NCBI RefSeq assembly: GCF_965363235.1
Contig: NC_134839.1
Span: forward strand, 100,211,743 to 100,275,742
Source: Mytilus galloprovincialis
Taxonomy: Eukaryota > Mollusca > Bivalvia > Mytilida > Mytilidae
Direction of reading: 5' to 3'
DNA length: 64,000 bases
The notes under the pieces are model-generated. The model had not been told where the DNA came from and did not search any database. It saw only the letters and a list, made by a program, of their open reading frames with translations. Numbering within the stretch: position 1 is the stretch's first letter; every line of letters begins with the position of its first letter. The translations under genes and the position numbers were made by a program. Below, piece after piece: positions 50,848 to 62,514 of this stretch.

Positions 50848-50962
50848 CAAATAATTATAAGTCTAAGAAGGCTATATTATTTTTTTTGCTTTGATGCCTT
50901 CATGCACCGCTGTAAGGCGTTAAAGAAAAAAATATAATAGCTCAGCTGTCATAATTATTTGG
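50848..50962. mobile_element. Degenerate foldback element of family E
   Basis: A relative of 23165-23290: CAAATAATTAT, GAAGGCTATATTAT, TTTGATGCCTT, GTAAGGCGTTAAAG and CATAATTATTTGG appear in the same order, with more mismatches between arms. Confidence 0.65.
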
Positions 50963-51597
50963 AATAACAGGAAATATGAAAAACAAGTTGCTTTCTTTAA
51001 AAAAAACAAAATCAACACATGAACCTAAGACCGCTGACTGTCGGGTCACCAAAAGATTGTTGCTGAATTTGTGTTTGCTTTTGAATTAAAATAATTGACT
51101 GTGAATAGAAGAAGCCAGTTGAACGTATATATTTACAGCTTCTATTTGAATAGTTATTTTAAAGCTCGACTATTTTATATATTACTTGGGAATGTACATA
51201 TTTTTTTCGATTATAACCCATTGGCAAATCTCAAATTCTACTAACTGGATGACTTATGCAAATTGCACAAACCTATCGCAATATAAACTTATGTATTCAG
51301 TTTGCTTTATAATCTGGAATTCTGGATGCATTCATTTTATCTATCATATCTTTATATTTTGTTTCCTAAATGAATGCCTTATATTCTCAACTCATTTGAA
51401 GCTGTCTTTACTCATGAGTCATGGAAGATGTTGTATGCGGTTAAACCTGTGGCATGCAATTGATTGGGACCTCTTATGAAGAGACTTATTTTGGTCTCAT
51501 AAAACATCTCAAATCTTAAGGATTTCCTGATTTTACTTAAATCAATTCAAACATTATACAGAGAAACATAGTTTTACCAAAGAATTTCATGAATTCA

Positions 51598-51729
51598 GAT
51601 GTTTTTAACGACCTTGACTGGCTATACAGACCTTGCCCGGTCGGTCCTTGGCACAGCATCAAATGGGAGTTTTTTAAGACCTTGACTGGCTATACAACCC
51701 TCGCATGGTCGGACTGGCACAGTAAACCA
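51598..51729 (+). repeat. ~66-bp tandem duplication
   Basis: Two units share GACCTTGACTGGCTATACA, then CCCGGTCGGTCCTTGGCACAG / CATGGTCGGACTGGCACAG. An 82-codon frame crosses them but shows no domain. Confidence 0.65.
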
Positions 51730-52229
51730 CCTCTCATGTTATACAGGGTTCTCTCCAAGGAGGCAGCTCATGGGGGTGTCTTAAGTAATAACAAAAGCAT
51801 AATTTTTTTTGACAATATATTCACACAATCATTATAATAATTTTTTTAAACAAGATAAACAAATATTAAAAATTCAGTCCCAGATAAACAAAAATTAAAA
51901 AATTCAGTCCTAGATTACAGTTACTCATGAAATATTTGGTCTGGTAATTAAATAATCACCATAAAAACATGAAAAACGACAAAGTAAAAATTTTACATTA
52001 TCAAAAAACCCATGCATCCTGAACTTTCTGGTGAGTCCAAAGATGGAAAATGGATGGTCACAGTTGTATGACCACAGCTAATTTTTAACCCCTAATTAAA
52101 AGCAAGGCCAACAGAAATAATCTTGTTCAGAAAAATGCTTTTCTTAGGTTTAGTGGAAGGTGTAACATTGAAAAAGTTGAATTTCTCTGATGGATGTCAG
52201 ATTTAATACATCCACGGCACCATTAATCT

Positions 52230-52345
52230 AAAACAATTATTATGCCATTTGGTATTTAAAGGGTAATTATTTGTTGCCATTCAATGTGACGTGGATGGAG
52301 AGTTGTCTCAATGGCACTCATACCACATCTTCCTATATCTATTGG
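52230..52345 (-). repeat. Repeat family C/B fragment, minus strand
   Basis: ATGTGACGTGGATGGAGAGT followed by TGTCTCAATGGCACTCATAC matches the inverse of the 5' end of family C. Confidence 0.6.
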
Positions 52346-52741
52346 AATAATTTACAAGTTTTTCGTCATGTTCATGTCAAATAATTGCTAAAATCAGAGT
52401 AGCCTATATAAGTCCACATGTGTTGTTAATTAATGATTTTGTGGATGTAATCAAAATTCAAAGATTTACAAATGTAATTCAATTATTTATGACTTTTAAT
52501 TTTCATTTCTATTTAAATGTTGTTAAAATGCAACTTATTTCTTGTTGGCTCATTTATTTGTTATTAGAGGTCAATCTTTTATTTCAAGAACTAAGCAAAA
52601 AAATTCCACTGCCCAGCCCTGTCCCAAAGTTGTTAAGTAATTGTGCAAGGCCTTCAAAAAATTTACCTGGTGGCTTTTAAATGAGCAGTATTTTGAAGAT
52701 AACTGACAAACAAAATTGCATTGTTCATGAAATTATGCTTT

Positions 52742-53162
52742 TTAGCTCACCTTGCCCGAAGAGCCAAGTGAGCTTTTCTCATCACTTTGCGTCTGTCGTC
52801 CGTTGTTGTCTGTTAACTTTTACAAAAATCTTTTCCTCTGAAACTACTGGGCCAAATTAAACCAAACTTGGCCACAATCATTATTGGGGTATCTAGTATA
52901 AAAAAAATGTGTCTGGTGACCCGGCCATTCTACCAAGATGGCTGCTGCCAAGGCTAAAAATAGAACATAGGGGTAAAATGCAGTTTTTGGCTTATAACTC
53001 AAAAACCAAAGCATTTAGAGCAAATCTGACGGAGTTAAATTGTTTATCAGGTCAAAATTATCTGCCCTGAAATTTTCAGATGGATCGGACAACCTGTTGT
53101 TGGGTTGCTGCCCCTGAATTGGTAGTTTTAAGGAAATTTTGCGGTTTTTAGCTTACCTGGCC
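52742..53162 (+). repeat. Dispersed repeat (TAGCTCACCTTGCCCGAAG family)
   Basis: It starts TAGCTCACCTTGCCCGAAG, continues GTGAGCTTTTCTCATCAC, TCTGAAACTACTGGGCCAAA and AAATAGAACATAGGGGTAAA, and ends TAGCTTACCTGGCCCGAAG. Partial relatives: 6310-6395 and 55995-56250. A hallmark bivalve repeat. Confidence 0.75.
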
Positions 53163-53489
53163 CGAAGGTAAAAATTGAAAATGTCGGATGACGGAAGCGA
53201 CTGAAAGCAAGTATCGACAAGAACAGGGCAACTTGTTTTCACTTTTGGGGGTCAGGGAAAGCAAAGTGACAGTCGGGAAAGCGACTTCTTCGCCCTAGTC
53301 GCCTGGTAGCGTGAGCCCTGATAAGTAGAAAGAAATCTAAATGTCTAAGGGATATAACTCTTCCTCCAAAATAATCTAACAGTACAAGTAGATAAAAAAA
53401 ACCAATTGTATAAGTATTAGACTATTTCCAGGACCCTTGGCTTGACTATGTGTAAGGTACAGTTCTCTAATTTTTGTGCAATTTTAACA

Positions 53490-53835
53490 TTTCTTGATCA
53501 GTGTGAGAAAAATATTTCTCCTCACAAGTGAAAAATCTGTTCTATGCAAATGATTGGTCAAAGTTGAATTGTGGCGTTAAATTTTCTTGGTTTCTTTTGT
53601 ATTTTCCTATTGTGACGCCATAGAAAAAGAAGATCATGTCTGATGACGTCACATAAAAAGTAGACAACTTTCTTTAAATCTTTGAAAAGGAAGGATAAAA
53701 ATCATTATAGAAACAGATTCGGCCACTTTAACTCGTGAATTACGATATTTCTTCACTCTAACAGTTAAATTTCAATTATTTACAAAGCTCAGCAAGCCTT
53801 GTGCTTTAAATATTAAAATTTAACTGTCTTGAGTG
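53490..53835 (+). repeat. Dispersed repeat family D, copy 2
   Basis: Counterpart of 14430-14775 (see that entry), with blocks AGAAAAATATTTCTCC, TGATGACGTCACATAAAAAG and TCTAACAGTTAAATTTC. Confidence 0.6.
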
Positions 53836-54044
53836 GAAAAATTTCATAACACACTTGTTGCAGTTGTGGAATCTATATTTCTTTTTTGTTCCCAGTGCAA
53901 CAAGTGGACATAGAAATATTGGACGTCTGCTCTTCCAGTATTGTTAGCACTCTCATCTGTACCATTCTCACCAGTTTTTATGAAAATTTTATCAGAGGTT
54001 GATTTCAGCAATAATTTGGAAGAGTTCAAAAATCAGTGTCAATA

Positions 54045-54620
54045 ATTTTTGCATAAGAGTTATGCCCATTGGAAGTATTGTGAAACTTTTTTTTTCATTA
54101 AAAGGGTGGTTTCCGACAATAACTCAAAAAACACTTTCACCAATTTGCTAGAAACTTAGGTGATTTTTTTATATAGATCTATTGACATGAGTTCTCTTGT
54201 GATTTTTATAAATATTAGATTTTATGTTTCCGTGTTGTGGGATTTTATTCATCATGTTCATTAAAAAAATGGTGGATTTTCCAGTTTTCGCACAATTATT
54301 CAAAAATGCTTTCGGCAGTTTTCTGAAACATCTGTGAATTGTTTATATCTGTTGACCTAAGCTCCCTTTCGATTTTTATAAATTATAGGTTTTATTTTCC
54401 GAGTTTATGGATTTTGTTTATAAAAAGGGTTGATTTTCCAGTTTTCTTACAATGATTTCAGCAGTTATCATGAACTTTGATGACTGGTTTATATCTATTT
54501 CGATAACCTCCCTTTAGTTTTTCATGAATTTCTGATATGACATTGGGAAGTTATTGAACTTTATTCGTTAAAAAAGCGACTGGTGTATCATGCATTCATG
54601 GTGCAGCTGTTTATTCGCCT
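54045..54620 (+). repeat. Family A-related repeat
   Basis: Repeated blocks with ACAATAACTCAAAAA, ATCTATTGACATGAG, TTTTATGTTTCCG and GTGGATTTTCCAGTTTTC match 11850-12185. About three internal units. Confidence 0.65.
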
Positions 54621-55994
54621 TATTTTACAGCATCAAGACAGCTTTAAATAGAATATATTGAAATAAAAAACTGAAAAGATAATATGTAAACGTAATTAAT
54701 AGATGGGTAACTTAAAGTATAATGCAAAAAAAAAGATAAATAGCTATGAAAAATTCTTCTTTGTCATTATTGTTTTGGGAATATTTAGAGAAAATGAGGT
54801 ATTATCACATTCAATATGAAATGGAAAATATTCATTGATTTATAATCTCTTGTTTGTTATTCCTTATGATAAAGTGACAATTAACATAGGATCTGCTAAT
54901 CTAATGCCATGTATAATATCACCTGTTCACACCTGTATAAGGTATTGTCTACCTAGACAGGATGTCACCTGTGGTTTATTGCAACTTATTAAATATTAAA
55001 CAAGGTGGGAATTACTAATTTGACCATTTATTACATAAAATTTCTAGTCAATTTTATGGTAGTTTGAAGAGATAAAGTTCAATTAACAGATCAAAGTTTT
55101 CAAATATATTATATTGTGATAGATATACTAGTTTTAAATAGAAGCAAACAGCAGAAAAAACAGAAATTATTCAATTAGAAAGAGATAGCATTATTGAAAA
55201 CAGAATAGGCACAAAAATTGGTAAGAATTCAAATAATTTTAAAATAAAATATTGAAATAATGACGATTAATGTATATTTTGGGTGGATTTTTCTGCTACC
55301 TGTACCAGAGACATATATCTCTGGGTTTTTTTACTAATCAAATTTAAATACATATTTAAAGTATAGAAGTAACATCATAAAAGAAAAAGTAATTCAGCCA
55401 AAAACTGTTTGTTTCATGTATTGTTTTGGTACATATACATTTATGTGATTTAAACTAATGTAACATTGTAATTTTTCTTGCATTTCATCATTGAACAAAG
55501 ACTTCATCATTAATGGCAATTTTAGAAGTCATTTATTTTATTAATTGCTGTTTACTAGACACAAATCATTATTATTATGTTTAAACAGTTGTGAAATATT
55601 CCATAATAACAACCCTCCCCCAGGTGTTCTCAGTAATCACTATAAACATTGATTGTTTGGTCTTAGAATAAATTTGTAGCAAAAAGTTTCTGATCAAAAA
55701 AATATTTTGATTTCATGTTTTTGATATTTTTGTTGACACTGTTGCAAAGAAAACAAAAATATTTTTGATAACAATGAGCAGTAAATAAAAACAAGTTTAT
55801 GTAAACATGCCTGTAAACTGTAAACACATCTAGATGTCTCTCTAAAGAGTTGTCAGAAAACAAAATTGGAAATTTCAAATAATGTTTTTACACCACAGAA
55901 ATCTGTCTTTAATATTTTAAATAGATTTTTCTTTGTCACATGTTTATCAATGCTTAACATCATCATGATAATAGGTAGGTCTGTGTAAACTTTT

Positions 55995-56250
55995 TCAAAC
56001 TTCTTTTCCTCCGAATCTACTGAACTAATTTCTACCAAACTTAAACTGAATGATCCTTAGGGTATCTAGAATAAAGTTTGTGCTTTATTTTCTGTTTCAT
56101 TAAAAAAAACATGGCCACCATGGCTAAAAATAGAACATAGAGGTAAAATACAGTTTTTGGCTTTAATATATCTCAAAAACTAAAGCATTTAAAGCAAATC
56201 TTACATAGGTTAAATTGTTCAATAGAGCAAGTACTATCAGCCCTGAAATT
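55995..56250 (+). repeat. Fragment of the 52742-53162 repeat family
   Basis: TCTTTTCCTCCGAATCTACT, AAATAGAACATAGAGGTAAA and TCAGCCCTGAAATTTTAGA correspond to the same order of blocks at 52830-53080. Confidence 0.6.
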
Positions 56251-56254
56251 TTAG

Positions 56255-56800
56255 ATGAAACTAACAATGCATGTCCAACTGGCAGGAGTCATCTGACCTT
56301 GACTTCATTTTCATGGTTCAGTGGTTATAGTTAAGTATTTGTGCATTGGTCTGTTTTTCTCATACTGTATGCAAAAGGTCTACTATATTTGGTGTATGGA
56401 ATGATTGTAAGGTGTTCATGTCTAGCTGACAGGTGTCATCTGAACTTGACCTCATTTTCATGGTTCAGTGGTCAAAGTTAAGTTTTTGAATTTTGGTCTT
56501 TTTTTTTCTAAATACTATATGCAATAGGTCAACTATATTTGGTGTATGGAAATATTTAATGATCTCTATGTCAGTCGCACAAGTTTTATTTGACCGTGAC
56601 CCAATTTTCACGGTTCATTGCTCTGTGTTAAGTTTTTGTGTTTTGGTCTGTTTTTCTTAGATTATAAGCAATTGGTCAACTTAATTTGTTGTATGGAAGA
56701 ATTGTTAGCCGTACATGCCTGCCTGACATGGTTCATCTGACCTTGACCTGCTTTTCAAGGTTCATTGGTCGAAGTTTAGTTTTCTTGATTATTGTTAAGT
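56255..56800 (-). repeat. Family H tandem units, inverted relative to 47880
   Basis: About four units share GACCTTGACCTCATTTTCAT, GGTTCAGTGGTCAAAGTTA and TATTTGGTGTATGGAATGAT, the inverse of the 47880-48345 units. Confidence 0.75.
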
Positions 56801-57061
56801 AAGTTTATGTGACAGTTGTAATAAAGCTTTATATTTAGGACTATAAATACATAATATCAATGATTAGTAAAGAAGGCAAGACATTTCAGCGTGTGCACTC
56901 TTGTTGGTTATAATCATTGAATATAAATAAAGATAATGATAAACTGACTGTAAACAGCATTAATGTTCAGCAAAGTAAGATCTACAAATAAGTATATACT
57001 AGAACACACCCGTGAAATCGCTAGCATTTAGAGAGCGTGGTTAAAAGTATGTAAACTGTTG

Positions 57062-57122
57062 ACGGGTGGTTTTTTATGCCCCACCTACGATAGTAGAGGG
57101 GCATTATGTTTTCTGGTCTGTG

Positions 57123-57154
<32 letters not shown>

Positions 57155-57352
57155 TGTCCCGCCTCAGGTTAAAGTTTTTGGTCAAGGTAGTTTTTGATGA
57201 AGTTGAAGTCCAATCGACTTCAAACTTGGTACACATGTTCCCTGTGATATGATCTTTCTAATTTTAATGCCAAATTAGAGATTTTACTCCAATTTCACGG
57301 TCCAATGAACATAGAAAATGATAGTGCGAGTGGGGCATTCGTGTACTGAGGA
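57062..57352 (+). repeat. Dispersed repeat family G with CGTT/CGTC microsatellite
   Basis: Starts GGTTTTTTATGCCCCACCTA, has TCCGTTCGTTCGTTCGTCCG (57126-57150), then TTCAAACTTGGTACACATG, and ends GTACTGAGGACACATTCTTG. The inverse fragment is at 40818-41010. A common bivalve repeat. Confidence 0.75.
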
Positions 57353-57749
57353 CACATTCTTGTTTTAAAGATTTTATGACTAGAATTTCTTTTTTTTTAT
57401 ATTTCTGTTAGTTTCAATTTTTTTAGCGTTTCAATCTGTATACTATGAACCGATACATAATTGTATATTGTATCTATTTATTATCAATTCCAAGTTTATT
57501 ATTAACGGCGGTCACTGATATATTATATAGAGTCTCTATATATTATAGTAGTATGATCAAAGTATACATGCAGATTAACGGGCAAATAATTGTCCTGTCA
57601 CCTAGAACTTAAAAAAAATTTCTTAACAGAAGTCTTATATATGACGTAAAAGTCCGTCCGATGACAGAAACAATATCCGGACGCATTTATTGGACAGGAC
57701 AAGACCTTGGCAGACTCACTATTTAATTCCTTGATACGTATGTACATCC

Positions 57750-58440
57750 CAAAATTGGTTTCCATTCTCAAACTTTAGTTTGGCTATACCAAATGTTATG
57801 AAACTTATACACAATGCTTATTACCACGAAATACAGACTAAGTTTGAATTTTGGTGGTGTCACTTTAACTTCTTGAGTTATGCCTCTTTACAAATTGATT
57901 AATTGCTGTTCCTTTTAGGCTTTCTCTGACTTTAGTTTGGCTCAACCTAATGTTATAAATCTCATTCATAATGCTTATTTCCACAAAAGACAAATCGAAA
58001 TTGAATTTTGGTGGTGTGACATGTCACATTAACTGCTCTAGAGTTATGCCCCTATACAAATGGATTAATTGCTAAAATTTTTGTTGCCGTTCTCTAACTT
58101 TAGTTTGCCCCTATCAAATGTTATGAAACTTATACGCAATGCTTATTACCACAAAACACAGATCAAGTATAAATTTAGGTTGCATGACTTTTACTGTTCT
58201 AGAGATGCCCTTTTACAAAAGGAAAGAATTGCTGATTTTTTTCATTTCTGTTCTCTTACTTAAGTTTCTCTCTACCAAATGTTATAAAAAGTTATATAAA
58301 CAATACTTATTACTATAAAACTCAAATCAGTAAAAATTTGGGAAGTGTCACTTTTACCATTCTTCAGTTATACCCTTTTATATGATATGCAAGCTGGGGC
58401 ATCATCTGTGTTCCATGGACACATTCCCCATTTATTTTTA
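57750..58440 (+). repeat. Family I tandem units (~150-180 bp), ~4 copies
   Basis: Units start near TCTCAAACTTTAGTTTGGCT and share CCAAATGTTATGAAACTTAT, AATGCTTATTACCACAAAA and GAGTTATGCC. The last ends GTGTTCCATGGACACATTCC, a motif also seen near 8911. Confidence 0.75.
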
Positions 58441-60637
58441 ATAATTTTCCTCCTTAACACAAATTAAGCTATATAGTATTTAGATATACTTGTAAAAAAT
58501 ACATTTTTTTCATTAGGAAAATACATATTTTTTGCCAGTTGTACATATATACATTAAAATATAAAAATTTGTGAAACGTTTGTCCAAGCAAACAATATAA
58601 AGCGTAAAAGGATTAAAATAATTTCCATTACTAGGGGGTTTGAATGATTTTCCACACTTCTCATAAACCTGTGAATTACAAAGTCAACAACCTTAATAAA
58701 TTAGTATCTTGGACTTAATTTTCTGAGATAAGTAAAGATAAATGTTATTATACCTGTGGAGTTAATCACCTTTGTAATAAAAACAATTAAATAATTACCT
58801 GTTAATTACACCAAGTACCTGTGTGATATTTTTGTTTTCCTTGGGAATTTTGAGTTTGAGCACCCCAAGCTGTCGAATTTATGTTTTGAAAAAGATATAT
58901 TTTAGAAGTGTTATTTTTAATAATAATTTACAAAGTAGTATTCAGCTGATAGACAATTTTGGAGTACAACTTGCAAGTAATAGATGAATAAACTGGCTGT
59001 TTGGATATTTTGGTGCCAGTATAAAAATATCATTAGACAAAGCACCATTTCAAGTCACTTTTTAAATAGGAGAAAATAATTACAAAAAAATTAACTTGTA
59101 GTAAATAATTGTTAATGAGGAACTTGACCTAAAGCAATTCCACACATTGATGAAACTATTACATAAGGACAGGGAAATCAGGTGAGAAAATCACTTAAAT
59201 TACCTCAAAGAGATCGATTTAATTTGCAAATTAATAAAGGGAAATAATGTTTATCACTTGGCACATTTTTTATCCACTTAAAAATATTTAATTTGAAAGT
59301 TTTTTATTTCAAAAAGAATAAAGAAACCTGCACGGACATCTTTTTGAATAATGAATGTTAAATTTTTATTTCTTTATATATATTTGTTTGAAAAATTTAT
59401 GAATATTTATTGATATGTTCATATATTAGTAAAGAAACTGTAAAATAATCATGGTTGACTAAAGAGTTACCTGTCATGTATAGGTAAGTGATTGATGTCA
59501 TTTTTATACAATATAAATGTCAAATATTTTTTAAATCAATTATTTAATGTTTATTTCTTATTGCAAATTGTCACTTTCTTAAAGCTTCCACAAATTTAGG
59601 TTAAAAAGTCCAGTATTTGTCTTTAACAGGTATGAATGATTTATTAACCTTAATTTGAGTATGTTTTAAAGATTTTTTGGAAAATAAATCTGTTTATTAA
59701 TTTGTACCACCCTCATGACCCTTGAGATTTAATAATAAAAAAAATAATTTATACATTTTTTGTGTTTGAAAAGGTTTGTCCCTCAAAAATATTGATGATT
59801 ATTCTTTTAAATTTTATGAAAAAAATGAAAATTATAATTTATTGCTTTAAATATTCAAAATGAAAAGTAAATGTTCATGAAAACAGTTGTCTGTGTAATT
59901 TCCAGTTGGTAAATAGTAAAAAAAAAAAGGGTTAACATTTTTTTAAAGCAGGAAATGAAAAAGTCCTTGATGTTCATGTTACACTTATAATGTTGGTTTA
60001 ATTGTAAACTGGTAATCCTCTTAAATGATTGAAAATAGAGTTGTATGGCCTCAGGTTGTCTGCATGGCTTTGTCATCTGTGTGCTCCTTATCAGATGTTT
60101 GACCTGTGAATTGGGGCTTCAAAAGGGAAATTTACAGGAAAATAGTTTGAATTGTACATTTTAAGCTATTTTATGATATTATTTATTTGAAGAGGATATT
60201 TTATCAATTCATTGCTAACTTAAATTATCTTTTATTAAACTTTTTTTTAAAGAAAATTAATAAGTATTAATGGGAACCTATAACAAATCCTTGTTGGGGT
60301 CCCCAGGGAAAATAATAAGATTTGATAAGATAGCAATCAGAAAATAGCCTGTGATTTGTAAATATGTTGTTTTTCTGGCTTTTACTGGACAATAACAGGA
60401 CACAAATATCAGTTGACTAATGCTATGACATGTTGAATTATTGTGAGTCCATACAACATTTAGAATAAGGATGTAAATATTTTTATGCATTTGAGGAATA
60501 TAATATTTGGTGCCTTAGATTTAACAGAATTTTAAAAGTTGAGGATTGGAAAATAATGGAAAAATGAATGTAAACCTGATAGTGCTCTTAATTTGAAATT
60601 AACATATTTGTCTACATTGTAATGATATTTTTTGCAG

Positions 60638-62514
60638 AAGAATCAGCACAGAAGAGGAAGAAGACGACAACGTATTCTTAGATGAAGGTAGTGACCAGAA
60701 GATGAAGAAAACCCAGAAACGTCGTACTGTATTGTTTATTCCTGGATTCCGTAAAAGTAAGAAGACAACTGTCAGCGTAGAGAATGATGTACCTCAGGAG
60801 CAGATGATTGTATTAGGAAATGTTTGTAGAGACACTGATTCTGTTCTATATAGGAGCAACCATGACACTGATACACATGTGAAAGGTTCATCAAGTAGTA
60901 GTATTTCAAGTTTAGATACTTTAGTTTCTATTGATAGTGGAGTGGATTGTGGTCAAATATCTACAAGTAGTCTGAGTAGTATAGAAAGTTTAGGTAGTTC
61001 CTATGAAGTAATGAATGATAAACACTGTAAACCCTGTGGCCGAGCACCCATTGCTTCGCCAGAAGATGATTTATTATTAGAGGATGCTAATTCAAAGCAT
61101 GAAAAAGACAATTCAAAGTATGAAAATTTGACATTTACGCATAATACTTCTGCCTCATCCTTTTGTACTTTAAGTGACAATAATTCTTCTTGTACTTGTG
61201 GTTCATGTGGTGATTCAGAATCGTCTGAATCTGAGAGCGAGGATAGTTTACAGAGAACACCTGCACAGAGTGAATCTGAAAGTGATTCAGATTCTGGTAG
61301 TAAAACTAAATCACATAGAAGACAAAGATATGATTCTGACACAGATTCCGATTCTGATTGTGAACAATCTAACCAATGGTGCTTAAATTCTTCAGTTTTA
61401 CCACCAACAAATGTTAAAACTGACAAGACCAATCAACCAGTGAAGAAATTAGCTAGAAGTAATAGCAGACTGAATCTCTCACTCAGGAAGTTTATGAAAA
61501 AAGGCAGTAAATTGGACTTATCAATAAGAAAATTCATGAAAGGCAGCAAAAAAACCGATTCGTCTACAAATAAAGTTCCAAAAAACAATTGCACTTTAAG
61601 TGTTCCTGAATTAAAAGCTTCACCCAAAAGAGTTCTCCAAAAGAGACCGCCTTTAGAGTGGAACAAGTCATCCTCACTGAAAAAATGTTCTTCAGTTGAT
61701 AACAATTCTGTGATTTTATTAAAACATTCAAACACTTTGCCAGTAAGATGCTCTAGTAGTTTAACAGTGAACAAGTCTTTATGTGACACTTTGCCATTAA
61801 GATCCTCTAGTTCTATGTCAGTGAACAAGTCTTTATGTGATAATTTTTGTGAACCATACTCTGATAGTGACAGCAGCAACTTTTCAAGGTCACGTTCAGG
61901 AAGTGATAGTAGTGGAAGTAGTTTTAGAGGTCGTAGTGGAATCAAGTTAGGAAACAGTGTGAAAAAACTTCATCGAAGTAAGAGTGATTGTTCTACCAAA
62001 CCTCAATTAGTATTCAACAAAAGACTGAATATATCTCAACCACTTGATACCTCTAGATCATCTCGACAGGTTGTCAGTAACAGTCCAGCTTTACAAATTC
62101 GTTCACATAGCATGGTAGAAAATCACTGTGACATTGACATTGATACATGTAAGAGTCCTTTAGAAGTTCGTCAATCGATGGAGAAAACAGCTTTCTGGAT
62201 CGAGAACAATGACTATGACAAAACACCAGATGTGTCATCAACGGAATCGTTGTTACAGACGAGTCGTGACGTGTCAGAATCAGACCTCTGTAATCAGATA
62301 ATTGGTATATACTTTGGTGAAGAGAACGATAGTGATTCGTCCTTATCATCATCCTGTCTTGACAACACCATGGATACATCTCTTATTTCTGATGACCTTG
62401 TGTCTAATGTTTCATCTACCAGACTAGAGACAAACCTTGATGATTTCTCCATGGCAACATTTGTTCCTGCACCTTATCAAACAGCTGAGGCTAAAACCAG
62501 AAAAATTAGTAAAG
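60638..62514 (+). CDS. Serine-rich protein, large internal exon
   Basis: An 1877-nt exon. Counting from the Met at 60702: residues ~60-110 SSSSSISSLDTLVSIDSGVD-type Ser runs; ~175-230 acidic SESESEDS and DSDTDSDSD; ~247-284 a duplicated basic amphipathic motif (LNLSLRKFMKKGSK then LDLSIRKFMKGSK); ~345-382 a duplicated NTLPVRCSSSLTVNKSLCD / TLPLRSSSSMSVNKSLCD; ~390-420 SRSGSDSSGSSFRGRSG. It ends AAAG|GTAAGT; reading through the donor gives a stop at 62544-62546. Two long minus-strand frames over it are shadows of the Ser codon repeats. Confidence 0.88.

Larger units (their letters stand above)
49863..60637. other. Repeat-rich non-coding stretch left of the serine-rich gene
   Basis: Either a long intron 1 (if 49747-49862 is exon 1) or intergenic DNA. 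It holds foldbacks at 50196 and 50848, tandem duplications at 50420 and 51598, repeat families C, D, A, F, H, G and I, and from 58440 to 60637 AT-rich sequence in which I see no feature. Small exons could be hidden here. Confidence 0.55.

Noticed and set aside
61001..61945. Two long minus-strand frames (143 and 170 residues)
   Set aside because: They are antisense shadows of Ser/Asp/Glu and Ser/Lys codon repeats in the plus-strand exon, which has matching splice sites and phase.
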